A DNA stretch of 46,135 bases from Spirochaetes bacterium GWB1_36_13 (GTDB lineage Bacteria; Spirochaetota; GWB1-36-13). The stretch spans positions 8,007 to 54,141 of the forward strand of contig MIAO01000128.1 in NCBI GenBank assembly GCA_001829155.1. Reading direction: 5' to 3'. Each line of letters starts with the position of its first letter. The first letter of the stretch is position 1. Both the position numbers and the translations under genes were made by a program. The notes beneath the pieces are model-generated. The model saw only the letters and a list, made by a program, of their open reading frames with translations, was not told the origin of the DNA and did not search any database. This document shows positions 24,930 to 33,512 of the stretch, piece after piece.

Positions 24930-25040
24930 AAACATTTGGAAGTAAAACTATAAATTATTAAAATTATTAGCATATTATATTGAAAAAACTTTACAGGAAA
25001 TAATTTTTTCGATAAATCAATATTTTAAAAGGAGTGGCAA

Positions 25041-26840
25041 ATGGAGTTATCAAATCTGTTTTATTTTGGAGCTTTCCTGAAAAATGCCGGTCTCATTGCT
25101 TTTGGAGGGGCTAGTATCCTAGTTATCTATATAGCATTCAGAGACAGATTAAAAAGAGGATTGTACGCATTTCTCTTTCCTTATCACCTTTATTATTCTA
25201 TGGAGAGAATGAGACATCCTTGGAAAAAACAGATTAATAAAGTTTTGTTTGGGGGCTTTTTTGCGTTTTTGGCAGGGATTATTTTTACAGATATTTTATC
25301 TGATTCCCAGCAGCTTGCTTTAGCCTTACTCAAGGGGATCACGACGGGAAGTTTTTATGCGTTGATGGCTTTTGCGATCATCCTGATTTTTAAAACAACC
25401 GATCTGGTTAACTTTGCTCAGGCAGATATGGTTACTGTATCTGTATTTTTCCTGATAACTATTTTGGGCGGATTTTCAGATCAGTTTCTGACAACCTATC
25501 CATCAGAAATTGCAATGGTGTATGGTCTTGCGATTCTGATCATGATTTTATTTGCCGGAGGTTTTGGCGCTCTGACAGAAATGGTTTTTATCAAGCCGAT
25601 TCAAAAACAGCATCCGATTTCACAGATTATTCTGACACTTGGTCTCAGCATGTTTTTTATGGGAATCAGCGGGGTCGTTTTATGGGATCAAGATCCTCAT
25701 ACACTTCCGAATATTATTGGTCGGGATGTTTACAGAACTTCTGTTTATGAAGATATAAAAACTAAAAACAACGCTTTTGCGGGAGAGATTAAAAATATTA
25801 TTGTCATGAGTTCTGAAACAGATATAAAAGTTCAGATCGACGGGGCAGTAGAAGGATTTAAAAACCAGAAAAATATTGAAAATATAGATATGCTTTCGGC
25901 TGAAATAGAAAAAGCAATGAGCTATGATAAACTAGAACAGTTTTCCGAGGTTATTGATAAGATTTCAGGTCTTTATTCATACGGTGAAGACAGCAAGGAT
26001 ATTAAGACAATTGTCCAGCATTTGAAAAATGTAAAAAACGATTTATCTGATGTGAGAGTTAATTTAGAAAAAAGTATTGAAACAGCTCAAAAGCTTGCCA
26101 ATCTTCCGCCTAAAGAATATAAAGATGTCCGGGATAGTTATGATGCTAAAACAAAGGCGATAGAAGATGAATTTGACAAGGAGAAAGCGTCTGTGGAAGC
26201 TTCCTCTTTGACTGATGAAGAAAAAACTATCAAATTAGAATCGCTTCAAAAAAACAAGACAAAGGATTTAATGGGTGTTTATTCAATAGATACTTTTGCT
26301 TCAGAGAAAGAAGGGGAAATGAAAATTGTGCCTCCAAGTGCGATTATTAAGTTTACGGAAACGGTCACCATCACAAAAGACGGTCTTCTCGCGGTCGGCG
26401 TTACACTGATTATCATGCTGATTATTTTCCTTCTGTTTAAATATACTTTATTGGGAATTGCATTGCGGGCAACTGCACAGAGTCAGAATACATCAAAATT
26501 GATGGGAATTAATGTTGATAAAGTTTTTATTTTTAGCTGGGTGGTTTCTATCACTCTTGCCTCAATCGCGGCGCTCTTCTTTGCAATTGCAACCGATATG
26601 AGAACCAATATCTTGACATTCTCTTTTGGAAACTTAATGTTAAAAGGGTTCTCTGCTGCGGTTTTAGGAGGATTTTCAAGTCTTCCAGGTGCGGTTTTGG
26701 GAGGATTTTTACTTGGAATATTTGATAATATTTTAAGTTATACCGATATGAGAGAGGTTCTTTCTTTCGGTATTATTTTAGCTGTATTGATTATCAAACC
26801 TGACGGACTTTTCGGGCATTCTGGAGCCAAGAAAGTCTAA
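25041..26840 (+). CDS. livH: LivH-family branched-chain amino-acid ABC permease with large inserted domain
   Basis: Membrane subunit of a branched-chain-amino-acid-type ABC importer. It has 599 residues, about twice the usual 290-310. The LivH core is split: residues about 88-225 (ALLKGITTGSFYALMAFAII, TTDLVNFAQADM) and 435-599 (LGIALRATAQSQNTSKLMGI, GFSAAVLGGFSSLPGAVLGG). Between them, residues about 232-432 are hydrophilic, rich in Lys/Glu/Asp and mostly helical, with coiled-coil character. In LivH this loop should face outside the cytoplasm. An extra N-terminal segment of about 85 residues adds membrane helices. Strong AAGGAG; first gene of livHMGF. The substrate is unproven. Confidence 0.85.
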   Translation: MELSNLFYFGAFLKNAGLIAFGGASILVIYIAFRDRLKRGLYAFLFPYHLYYSMERMRHPWKKQINKVLFGGFFAFLAGIIFTDILSDSQQLALALLKGITTGSFYALMAFAIILIFKTTDLVNFAQADMVTVSVFFLITILGGFSDQFLTTYPSEIAMVYGLAILIMILFAGGFGALTEMVFIKPIQKQHPISQIILTLGLSMFFMGISGVVLWDQDPHTLPNIIGRDVYRTSVYEDIKTKNNAFAGEIKNIIVMSSETDIKVQIDGAVEGFKNQKNIENIDMLSAEIEKAMSYDKLEQFSEVIDKISGLYSYGEDSKDIKTIVQHLKNVKNDLSDVRVNLEKSIETAQKLANLPPKEYKDVRDSYDAKTKAIEDEFDKEKASVEASSLTDEEKTIKLESLQKNKTKDLMGVYSIDTFASEKEGEMKIVPPSAIIKFTETVTITKDGLLAVGVTLIIMLIIFLLFKYTLLGIALRATAQSQNTSKLMGINVDKVFIFSWVVSITLASIAALFFAIATDMRTNILTFSFGNLMLKGFSAAVLGGFSSLPGAVLGGFLLGIFDNILSYTDMREVLSFGIILAVLIIKPDGLFGHSGAKKV

Positions 26841-26863
26841 TATAAACCAAAAGGAGTGTAACG

Positions 26864-28009
26864 ATGACCACATTTATATCAACGATTTTCGGGCTGGCAG
26901 GGATGCTTTTTTTCTTTCTGGCCTTTATAAAAGATAAACCATCTACAAAAAGAACTTATAAAATGCTGGCAGGAGCCTTTATCCTGCTCTTTCCTTTCAT
27001 TATGACCAGCTGGGTGCAGGGGATTAATACTGCCCTTGTTTATGCGATTTTAGCGATTGGACTCAATATCCTTCTTGGAAATGCAGGGCAAATTTCTTTG
27101 GGACACGCTGCTTTTTATGCGGTTGGAGCCTATATTTCCTCTGCATTAGTACTGCATGCGGAACTTCCTTTGTTCTTATCCATTTTATTGGCAGGGATTG
27201 GAACTGCGATTGTCGGATTTCTTTTAGGAACACCGGTTCTCCGCTTAAAAGGACACTTTTTGGGAATCGCGACATTGGGACTCCATGTCTTGATTTATAA
27301 TTTGGTAAAAGATAAATTGAAAGGGGTCGTTTTTGGGGCGTCTGCAAAAATGCCTGAAGTTCATAAAATCAGTTATTTGACTAAATCATGGGAATACAGC
27401 CTGAAAAATTCTCTCTCATCTTTGGATTATCAAATAGAAATTTTAGGAAAATCCAAACCTTTTTACTATGATTTTGTCGATACAATAACAAAATCAATTG
27501 GTCAGATTACAGAATACTTTATTATTTTTGTGATACTTGTATTATTGGTTTATATGGCAAGAAATATTTTACGCACTAAAGTTGGAAGAGCTTTGGCAGC
27601 TTTAAGAGACAGTGAAGTGGCAGCAAGAATGCTTGGCGTTAATATTGCGATTTTCAAGAATATTGCTTTTGGACTCTCTGCATTTTATGCCGGGATAGCG
27701 GGAGCGATTTATGCGCATACCACAGGAGCTTTGGATGAAACCAGTTTTGAATTGACTATTTCATTGATGATTTTAGCCATGATTATTATTGGAGGGATCG
27801 CAACGATTCAAGGAGCCATTATTGGAGCTTTTTTCTTCCAGGTTTTAAACATGCAGGTTATTCCTCTGATTTTTTCAAGCGGAAAGGGGCAGATGCTGGG
27901 AAGCACTATCATGGGACTTTGTGTCGTCTTGGCCGTTATTTTCGTCCCAAAAGGGATTGTTTATATGCTTTGGCAAATGAAAATCAAACTAACCCAAAAA
28001 AGGAGCTAA
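26864..28009 (+). CDS. livM: LivM-family branched-chain amino-acid ABC permease
   Basis: The 381-residue partner permease of LivH. It has several membrane segments and the LivM landmarks LAIGLNILLGNAGQISLGHA, VLRLKGHFLGIATLGL, and RALAALRDSEVAARMLGVNI, the cytoplasmic loop that contacts the ATPases. A segment of about 60 residues between the two halves (around 160-220) is longer than usual. AAAGGAG lies upstream; it follows livH by 23 bases and precedes livG by three. Confidence 0.88.
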   Translation: MTTFISTIFGLAGMLFFFLAFIKDKPSTKRTYKMLAGAFILLFPFIMTSWVQGINTALVYAILAIGLNILLGNAGQISLGHAAFYAVGAYISSALVLHAELPLFLSILLAGIGTAIVGFLLGTPVLRLKGHFLGIATLGLHVLIYNLVKDKLKGVVFGASAKMPEVHKISYLTKSWEYSLKNSLSSLDYQIEILGKSKPFYYDFVDTITKSIGQITEYFIIFVILVLLVYMARNILRTKVGRALAALRDSEVAARMLGVNIAIFKNIAFGLSAFYAGIAGAIYAHTTGALDETSFELTISLMILAMIIIGGIATIQGAIIGAFFFQVLNMQVIPLIFSSGKGQMLGSTIMGLCVVLAVIFVPKGIVYMLWQMKIKLTQKRS

Positions 28010-28012
28010 AAC

Positions 28013-28810
28013 ATGGCATTGCTGGAAATAAAAGACTTAGTAATGAGATTTGGCGGTTTAACTGCGATCGACCATTTAAATATGAAAATTGAAGAAGGAA
28101 CTATTGTTGCTTTAATCGGTCCAAACGGTGCCGGAAAATCTACTTTTTTCAACTGTGTGACAAGAATTTACGAAGTAACCAATGGAGAACTTTATTTTAA
28201 CAATGAAGATTTAAGAAAATATGACCCTCATGAAATTATTAAACTTGGGATTGCACGGTCTTTTCAAAATCTTGAGCTTTTTGATAACTTGACAGTTTTA
28301 AACAATTTGCTGGTAGCTCAGCATTTAAAAATTAAACCTGTCAAAACACCTGGAGTAGGGGGGATTTTATCTTTTTTTTCAGATATGTTCCTTTTACCTT
28401 CTACAAAAAAAGTCGAGAAAGAAGCTGTAATGGAAGCTTTAAAAATACTCGATCTCCTTGGACTTCGCGGAATTGAAAATCTCTTGGTCAGTATTCTTCC
28501 TTATGGAACCCGTAAATTAATAGAGCTGGCAAGAGCGCTGATTACGAAACCAAAGTTTCTCATGCTGGATGAACCTGCTGCTGGACTGAATGAAAAAGAG
28601 AAAAAAGAGCTTGGAATTCTTTTAAAGAGAATCAGAGATGAGCTTGGAATTACACTTTTAGTTATTGAGCATGATATGTCATTGGTAATGAGTATTTCTG
28701 AATATATTTATGTCTTAAGCTTTGGTAAACCGATTGCGGAAGGTAAACCTTCTGAAGTACAGAACAATCCAGCCGTTATTGAAGCTTATCTTGGAAAAGA
28801 GGAGGAATAA
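28013..28810 (+). CDS. livG: LivG-type branched-chain amino-acid ABC transporter ATPase
   Basis: One of the two ATPases of the importer, 265 residues. It has Walker A GPNGAGKST (about residues 36-44), a signature region near YGTRKLIELARAL (in place of LSGGQ, as LPYGTRK is normal for LivG), and Walker B KFLMLDEPAAGLN with the switch histidine in LLVIEHDM. A strong AAGGAG precedes it, and the stop overlaps no gene: livF starts one base later. Confidence 0.92.
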   Translation: MALLEIKDLVMRFGGLTAIDHLNMKIEEGTIVALIGPNGAGKSTFFNCVTRIYEVTNGELYFNNEDLRKYDPHEIIKLGIARSFQNLELFDNLTVLNNLLVAQHLKIKPVKTPGVGGILSFFSDMFLLPSTKKVEKEAVMEALKILDLLGLRGIENLLVSILPYGTRKLIELARALITKPKFLMLDEPAAGLNEKEKKELGILLKRIRDELGITLLVIEHDMSLVMSISEYIYVLSFGKPIAEGKPSEVQNNPAVIEAYLGKEEE

Positions 28811-28811
28811 A

Positions 28812-29657
28812 ATGGCTCAAGAAAAATCTGGTTTGAATGAAGCAATAAATGAAACAGTTGATTGGGAAACGCTTGTTATTGAACCTTCTAAAATCTGCCG
28901 TGCGCCGAAATTGGATGGAGAAGAAGTAGATTCTCAGAACTTGGCATTGAAACTTAATAATATAGATGCGTATTATGGAAAGGTTCAGGCTTTAAGAAGA
29001 GTTTCATTTGGGGTTCCTACAGGAGCAATCGTATCACTTTTGGGCGCAAATGGAGCTGGAAAATCAACCACTCTTCGTGTTATTTCAGGTATGGTAAAAG
29101 CGGCAAACGGAGATGTCGAACTTTTTGGTGAAAAAATTGTACACATCAGCCCTGAGAAAATAGTTGCCAGAGGTTTAATCCATGTCCCTGAAGGAAGACA
29201 AGTGTTTCCTGAATTGACAGTTGAAGAAAACTTGAAAATCGGTTCTTATTCTGTCAAACAGAATAATAAAGAAAGAGCTGAAAGTATTGATATTGTCTAT
29301 ACTTTTTTCCCAAAACTGAAGCAAAGACGAAATCAGATCGGTCAGACCTTAAGCGGTGGCGAGCAGCAGATGCTTGCGATAGGAAGAGGGCTTATGGCTA
29401 AACCAAAAGTTCTTCTTTTAGATGAGCCTTCATTAGGGCTTGCTCCGGTTATTGTAAAAGAGATTTTTGAAATGCTGAAAAATCTGAATAAACAAACGGG
29501 AATGACAATTCTCCTTGTCGAACAGAATGCTTCGAAAGCGCTTAAAATATCGCATTTTGGATTTGTTCTTGAAACTGGAAAAATTGTTATGGGAGATAAA
29601 GCGCAAGTCTTACTTGCTAATGAGGATATTAAAAAAGCATACTTAGGCGGACACTAA
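28812..29657 (+). CDS. livF: LivF-type branched-chain amino-acid ABC transporter ATPase
   Basis: The second ATPase, 281 residues from the ATG at 28812, which has GGAGGAA just upstream inside the end of livG; the longer frame from 28722 is overlap. Walker A is LGANGAGKSTT (about residue 78), signature LSGGEQQMLAIGRGL, and Walker B VLLLDEPSLGLAP. An N-terminal extension of about 45 residues (an acidic stretch ending DGEEVDSQNLALKLNNI) is not usual for LivF, which has about 235 residues. No periplasmic binding protein gene follows. Confidence 0.92.
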   Translation: MAQEKSGLNEAINETVDWETLVIEPSKICRAPKLDGEEVDSQNLALKLNNIDAYYGKVQALRRVSFGVPTGAIVSLLGANGAGKSTTLRVISGMVKAANGDVELFGEKIVHISPEKIVARGLIHVPEGRQVFPELTVEENLKIGSYSVKQNNKERAESIDIVYTFFPKLKQRRNQIGQTLSGGEQQMLAIGRGLMAKPKVLLLDEPSLGLAPVIVKEIFEMLKNLNKQTGMTILLVEQNASKALKISHFGFVLETGKIVMGDKAQVLLANEDIKKAYLGGH

Positions 29658-29744
29658 GAAGTAGAACGGATTCAGGAACTTGTGAGAAAAATTATTTTTA
29701 ATCGAATAGAAAATGAGATTCAAAGATAATAGAAAACTATAAAT

Positions 29745-29774
29745 AAAGCGGGGAAAGTTTTTTCCCGCTTTTTA
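29745..29774 (+). terminator. Terminator of the liv operon
   Basis: AAAGCGGG (29745-29752) pairs with CCCGCTTT (29764-29771), with further A-T pairs possible in the loop, followed by a short T run. It lies about 90 bases after the livF stop. Confidence 0.75.
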
Positions 29775-29849
29775 TCACCTCTCAACAAATTCTATTTATC
29801 CTTTTAGAATCTGCATCCTTTGCTTTAATGAATGTGAACGGAGCAAGGA

Positions 29850-32800
29850 ATGAAAATTTTTCATGAAAGATATGAATTAAAAGAGCAGGATGAAATAACA
29901 AAACTCTGGAAAGCTTACGATTATCATGATGGTAATGATAAAGTGCTGAGGGTATATTTCAATTTCAATCTGAATCATCTGGAGCAAACTTCTTTTTTAA
30001 ATAAATTACAAATACATCAATTTTTTAAAATAAGTGATTTTTTTTATGAAGAAAATGATTTTGTATTTGTCTATCCATGGTTTGAAAAACAAGATGTTTT
30101 TAAAATCCAAATTCATCCTGAAAAAAAAATTAAAATTCTATTAGAGCTTTTTCAACGCCTTGAGTCATTTCACGCTCAAGGAATTATTTTTAAAAATCTT
30201 GATTCAAGGTATATTTATTTTGATGAAAATCTTAATGTTTCATTTGATTATGCGGCATTGTTTATTGATCAGGAATTTTTTTCTTCTAAAGAAAAAAACG
30301 CTTATTTTCGTTTTCTGCCACCTGAATCCACTGGTTTTATAAAAAAGGAAGAAGATCAAAGAAGTGATATTTATTCGTTGGGTGTTTTTTGTTATGAATT
30401 TCTGACTGGAGAAAAAATATTTGAAGAAAAAAAATTAAATCTTGAAGAAATATTTCATAAAATATTAACTTATGATTTTCCGGATCGTCTTATGAAAATG
30501 AAATTAAATGATTTACACGAAATTATAAAAAAAATGACCGAAAAAGAAATGGATTCCCGTTATCCCGATGTAAATAATTTGATGAAAGATTTTCAGAAAA
30601 AGTTCAATTTTTCGCTTCCTTCATTTGATAAAAGTAAAATCATTCTAAGACCTGAACTCTACCAGGAAATTCAAGAAAGAATAAGCAATTTATTAAAAAA
30701 AGAAAAATTTTTCTTTATCCTGAAAGGTAAAAGCGGTACTGGTAAAAGTTATATTTTAAAAAAAATAGCGGATATGATATCTAAAAATAAAATAGATTAT
30801 GAGGAAATTAAAGGTTTTTCTTCCTATCCCTATTCATTTCTGGATGAGATCAAAAAAAAGCTGAATTTAAAAATAAAAGATTATCAGAAAATAATGGATC
30901 TAAATCTGCCTCTTCTTTTGGTTGAAAATATACAGAGAATCGATGAATCAAGTTTAAACCTGCTTTTAAAAAAGAAAGACTTAAAATGGATTGGTGTTTT
31001 AAATGAGGAAGAGTCTTTTTCTTTTTTCCATCAATTGAAAATAGAAAAAGAAACAGTAGAAATTCCTCTTTTTACCGGAGTAGAAATTAAAAATTATATC
31101 AATGATTTACTGGATGAAAAAATAGAATTAAGGGAAGATGTTGTAGAAGAAATCTTGCAGGAGGCGAAAGGGAATCTGAAAACAGTTCAAATTATCTTGA
31201 AATTTTTATATGAAAGTAAAAATCTAGTCTATTTTAATCAAAAATGGGAATACCAAAATGAAGAGAAATTAGGAAAAATTCTTGGCAATCTTTTGATCAA
31301 TAATAATTTTGATATCCTTGAAGATGAGCTGAAATTATTTTTGAAAGATATTTCTATTTATGGTTTTGTAATTGATATTGAAATTGTAAAGAAAATGAAA
31401 GGAGATTTTGAAGGAACATTTCAGGAAATAAAAAGACTTTTTAAACTTTCTGAAGAAAAAAAGATACTTGAAAAACAAGAAAAAAATTATCAGTTTAATA
31501 ATCAAAAATACTATTATTATTTCTATAATCTTAATAGTGAAGAAGAAAAAGAAGAAAAACATCTTGCAATCGCAAAAACGCTTGAAAGATCAAAAGGAAT
31601 CGAGAATAAAAACTATGCCCTTTTTTATCATTATTCGCACACTCAGGAATTTCGTAAAACTTATATTTGGGGAAAAAGTCTGGTGAATGAGATGGTTCAT
31701 CAGTATGCCTATAGTATGGCAATAGAAGTATTTGAAAAAATATCGGAATGTTTTTATAAAATAGAAGGAATTGGTTCGGATGATTATCTTTACTACTATG
31801 AATTGATTCAACTGATGATGAATATTTATATTTTTAAAGGAAATTATGATAATTTTATCCAGATATTAAAAGATTATGGTTTGGAAACTGGAAAGAATCA
31901 GAAAAATCAGGAAAGTCTGGCAGGAATTAATCTCAATCTTGGAAAATTTTATGCTCTCAAAGGAGATTTTAAAGCTGCAAAAGAGTGGTATCAAAAAGCT
32001 GTTCAAATCGCTGAAAATATTAAAAACGGGACATTGATCAGAAATGTTTATGAAAATATTTCAATCAATTATCTTTTTTCAAGCCGATTCAGAGATGCTA
32101 TCTGGTATTTTGAAAAAGCGGAAAAATTCTATCACAGCAATGATATCAAGGAAAGCCGAATGCTTTCCCTTTTGGGTGCGCTCGGATTTGCTTATGCTAA
32201 TCTGGGAGAATATAAAAAAGCTGAAAAACTTTTAAAACAGGTAGAAGCTTTAATTAAAAAAGAAAAAAATCCTCATTTAAAATATATCGGAATTCATTAC
32301 ACCATTCTGGTAAGAAGCAGAATAGGAAACTGTGACTGGCTGGACGAACAGGATGCTTTATCCTACTTGAATGAAGTGAAGCAGCAGAAAAACAAGCTTT
32401 TGGAATATAGTTTATATTTTAGCGTAGGGTATTATTACTATAAAAAAGGAAATTTAGCAAAAGCATTTGAATATGTCCTGACTTCTGTGAAAATTGGTGA
32501 AAAACTCAAAATGGAAGTAGGAATTCAGGCTTCGTATATTCTTCTGGCTGAGATAGCGGTCCACTTAAAAAAACATGCATTGTTTATAAAAGTTTTTAAA
32601 AAAATTAAATTTATGATTAAAAAACAGCGCAATCTTTTTATTTCTCAGTGGCTTTTACGATTAAACGCTCTCAGGATGAGCTATATGGTTAATGCGGATG
32701 AGGCTAAAATTAAAAGAGAGATTCTGAAAGCAATTGAATATTCCAAAAAACTGAAATTGAAAACGGAAATAGTAAGAAATTATTATACTTATTCTGTCAT

Positions 32801-33485
32801 TTGTTTTAATCTTGGAGAGATTGATAAAGGATTTAGTCTGGAAGAAAAAAGCTTATCCTTGTTCCGCCGCTATGAGATGAAATGGGAAGAGGAAAATCTG
32901 AAAAAACAGATTCTTGAATACCGAGTTCAGGCCAATCGTGAAGTTATGAATGAAAAAATGAAGTTTGAAATTATCCATAAAGTAACCCGTCTGATTGAAA
33001 AGGAAAAAGATATCAAAGAACTTTTTACCGAGATGATGGATATGCTTATTATTCTTTCAGGCTGCAGTAAGGGAGCTTTGTTTCTTCAAAAAAAATTCGG
33101 AATAAAACTTGAATGTCAAATTGGAATTTCAGGAGATTTTAAACCAGATGAATCTGTTATGAAAACGATCCATGAAACATTAAAATATTTTGTTAATCCT
33201 CATCATTGCACTTATTCTTATCTTTATCTTCCTATTGTTTTTCAAGAGCGTTTTATTGGGGTGATTTATCTTGAGAATGCAAAGATGAAAAACATTTTTC
33301 ATCAAGAACTACTGATTATATTAAATATTCTTTCCAGTGTTTTCGGTGTTTTAGCCGAGAATGCCTCAAACTATAAAAAATTGCAGGAAGAAAAGCAAAA
33401 ATTAGAAAAAATAGTTGAAGAAAGGACAAAAGAACTTGAAATAATAAAAGTGAAAAAAGAAAATGCAGATGAGGAAAAAGAATGA
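29850..33485 (+). CDS. Pseudokinase-ATPase-TPR-GAF signalling protein
   Basis: A 1211-residue, very A+T-rich cytoplasmic protein. Residues 1-255 have a serine/threonine-kinase fold (DQRSDIYSLGVFCYEFLTG and PPES are kept), but HRDLKPxN reads FKNLDSRY (114-121), the DFG site reads DYA (133-135), the usual VAIK lysine is replaced and no glycine loop is visible, so it should be catalytically dead. Residues about 268-480 form an ATPase with Walker A GKSGTGKS (293-300) and Walker B-like LPLLLVEN. Residues about 640-1000 hold TPR-like helices (GKFYALKGDFKAAKEWYQKA), 1030-1170 a GAF domain, and 1175-1211 a coiled coil. Similar proteins usually end in a histidine kinase or GGDEF; this one stops, and ptsP follows after 27 bases. 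Confidence 0.82.
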   Translation: MKIFHERYELKEQDEITKLWKAYDYHDGNDKVLRVYFNFNLNHLEQTSFLNKLQIHQFFKISDFFYEENDFVFVYPWFEKQDVFKIQIHPEKKIKILLELFQRLESFHAQGIIFKNLDSRYIYFDENLNVSFDYAALFIDQEFFSSKEKNAYFRFLPPESTGFIKKEEDQRSDIYSLGVFCYEFLTGEKIFEEKKLNLEEIFHKILTYDFPDRLMKMKLNDLHEIIKKMTEKEMDSRYPDVNNLMKDFQKKFNFSLPSFDKSKIILRPELYQEIQERISNLLKKEKFFFILKGKSGTGKSYILKKIADMISKNKIDYEEIKGFSSYPYSFLDEIKKKLNLKIKDYQKIMDLNLPLLLVENIQRIDESSLNLLLKKKDLKWIGVLNEEESFSFFHQLKIEKETVEIPLFTGVEIKNYINDLLDEKIELREDVVEEILQEAKGNLKTVQIILKFLYESKNLVYFNQKWEYQNEEKLGKILGNLLINNNFDILEDELKLFLKDISIYGFVIDIEIVKKMKGDFEGTFQEIKRLFKLSEEKKILEKQEKNYQFNNQKYYYYFYNLNSEEEKEEKHLAIAKTLERSKGIENKNYALFYHYSHTQEFRKTYIWGKSLVNEMVHQYAYSMAIEVFEKISECFYKIEGIGSDDYLYYYELIQLMMNIYIFKGNYDNFIQILKDYGLETGKNQKNQESLAGINLNLGKFYALKGDFKAAKEWYQKAVQIAENIKNGTLIRNVYENISINYLFSSRFRDAIWYFEKAEKFYHSNDIKESRMLSLLGALGFAYANLGEYKKAEKLLKQVEALIKKEKNPHLKYIGIHYTILVRSRIGNCDWLDEQDALSYLNEVKQQKNKLLEYSLYFSVGYYYYKKGNLAKAFEYVLTSVKIGEKLKMEVGIQASYILLAEIAVHLKKHALFIKVFKKIKFMIKKQRNLFISQWLLRLNALRMSYMVNADEAKIKREILKAIEYSKKLKLKTEIVRNYYTYSVICFNLGEIDKGFSLEEKSLSLFRRYEMKWEEENLKKQILEYRVQANREVMNEKMKFEIIHKVTRLIEKEKDIKELFTEMMDMLIILSGCSKGALFLQKKFGIKLECQIGISGDFKPDESVMKTIHETLKYFVNPHHCTYSYLYLPIVFQERFIGVIYLENAKMKNIFHQELLIILNILSSVFGVLAENASNYKKLQEEKQKLEKIVEERTKELEIIKVKKENADEEKE

Positions 33486-33512
33486 TTCATTATGGCGATT
33501 CTGGAGGAATCA

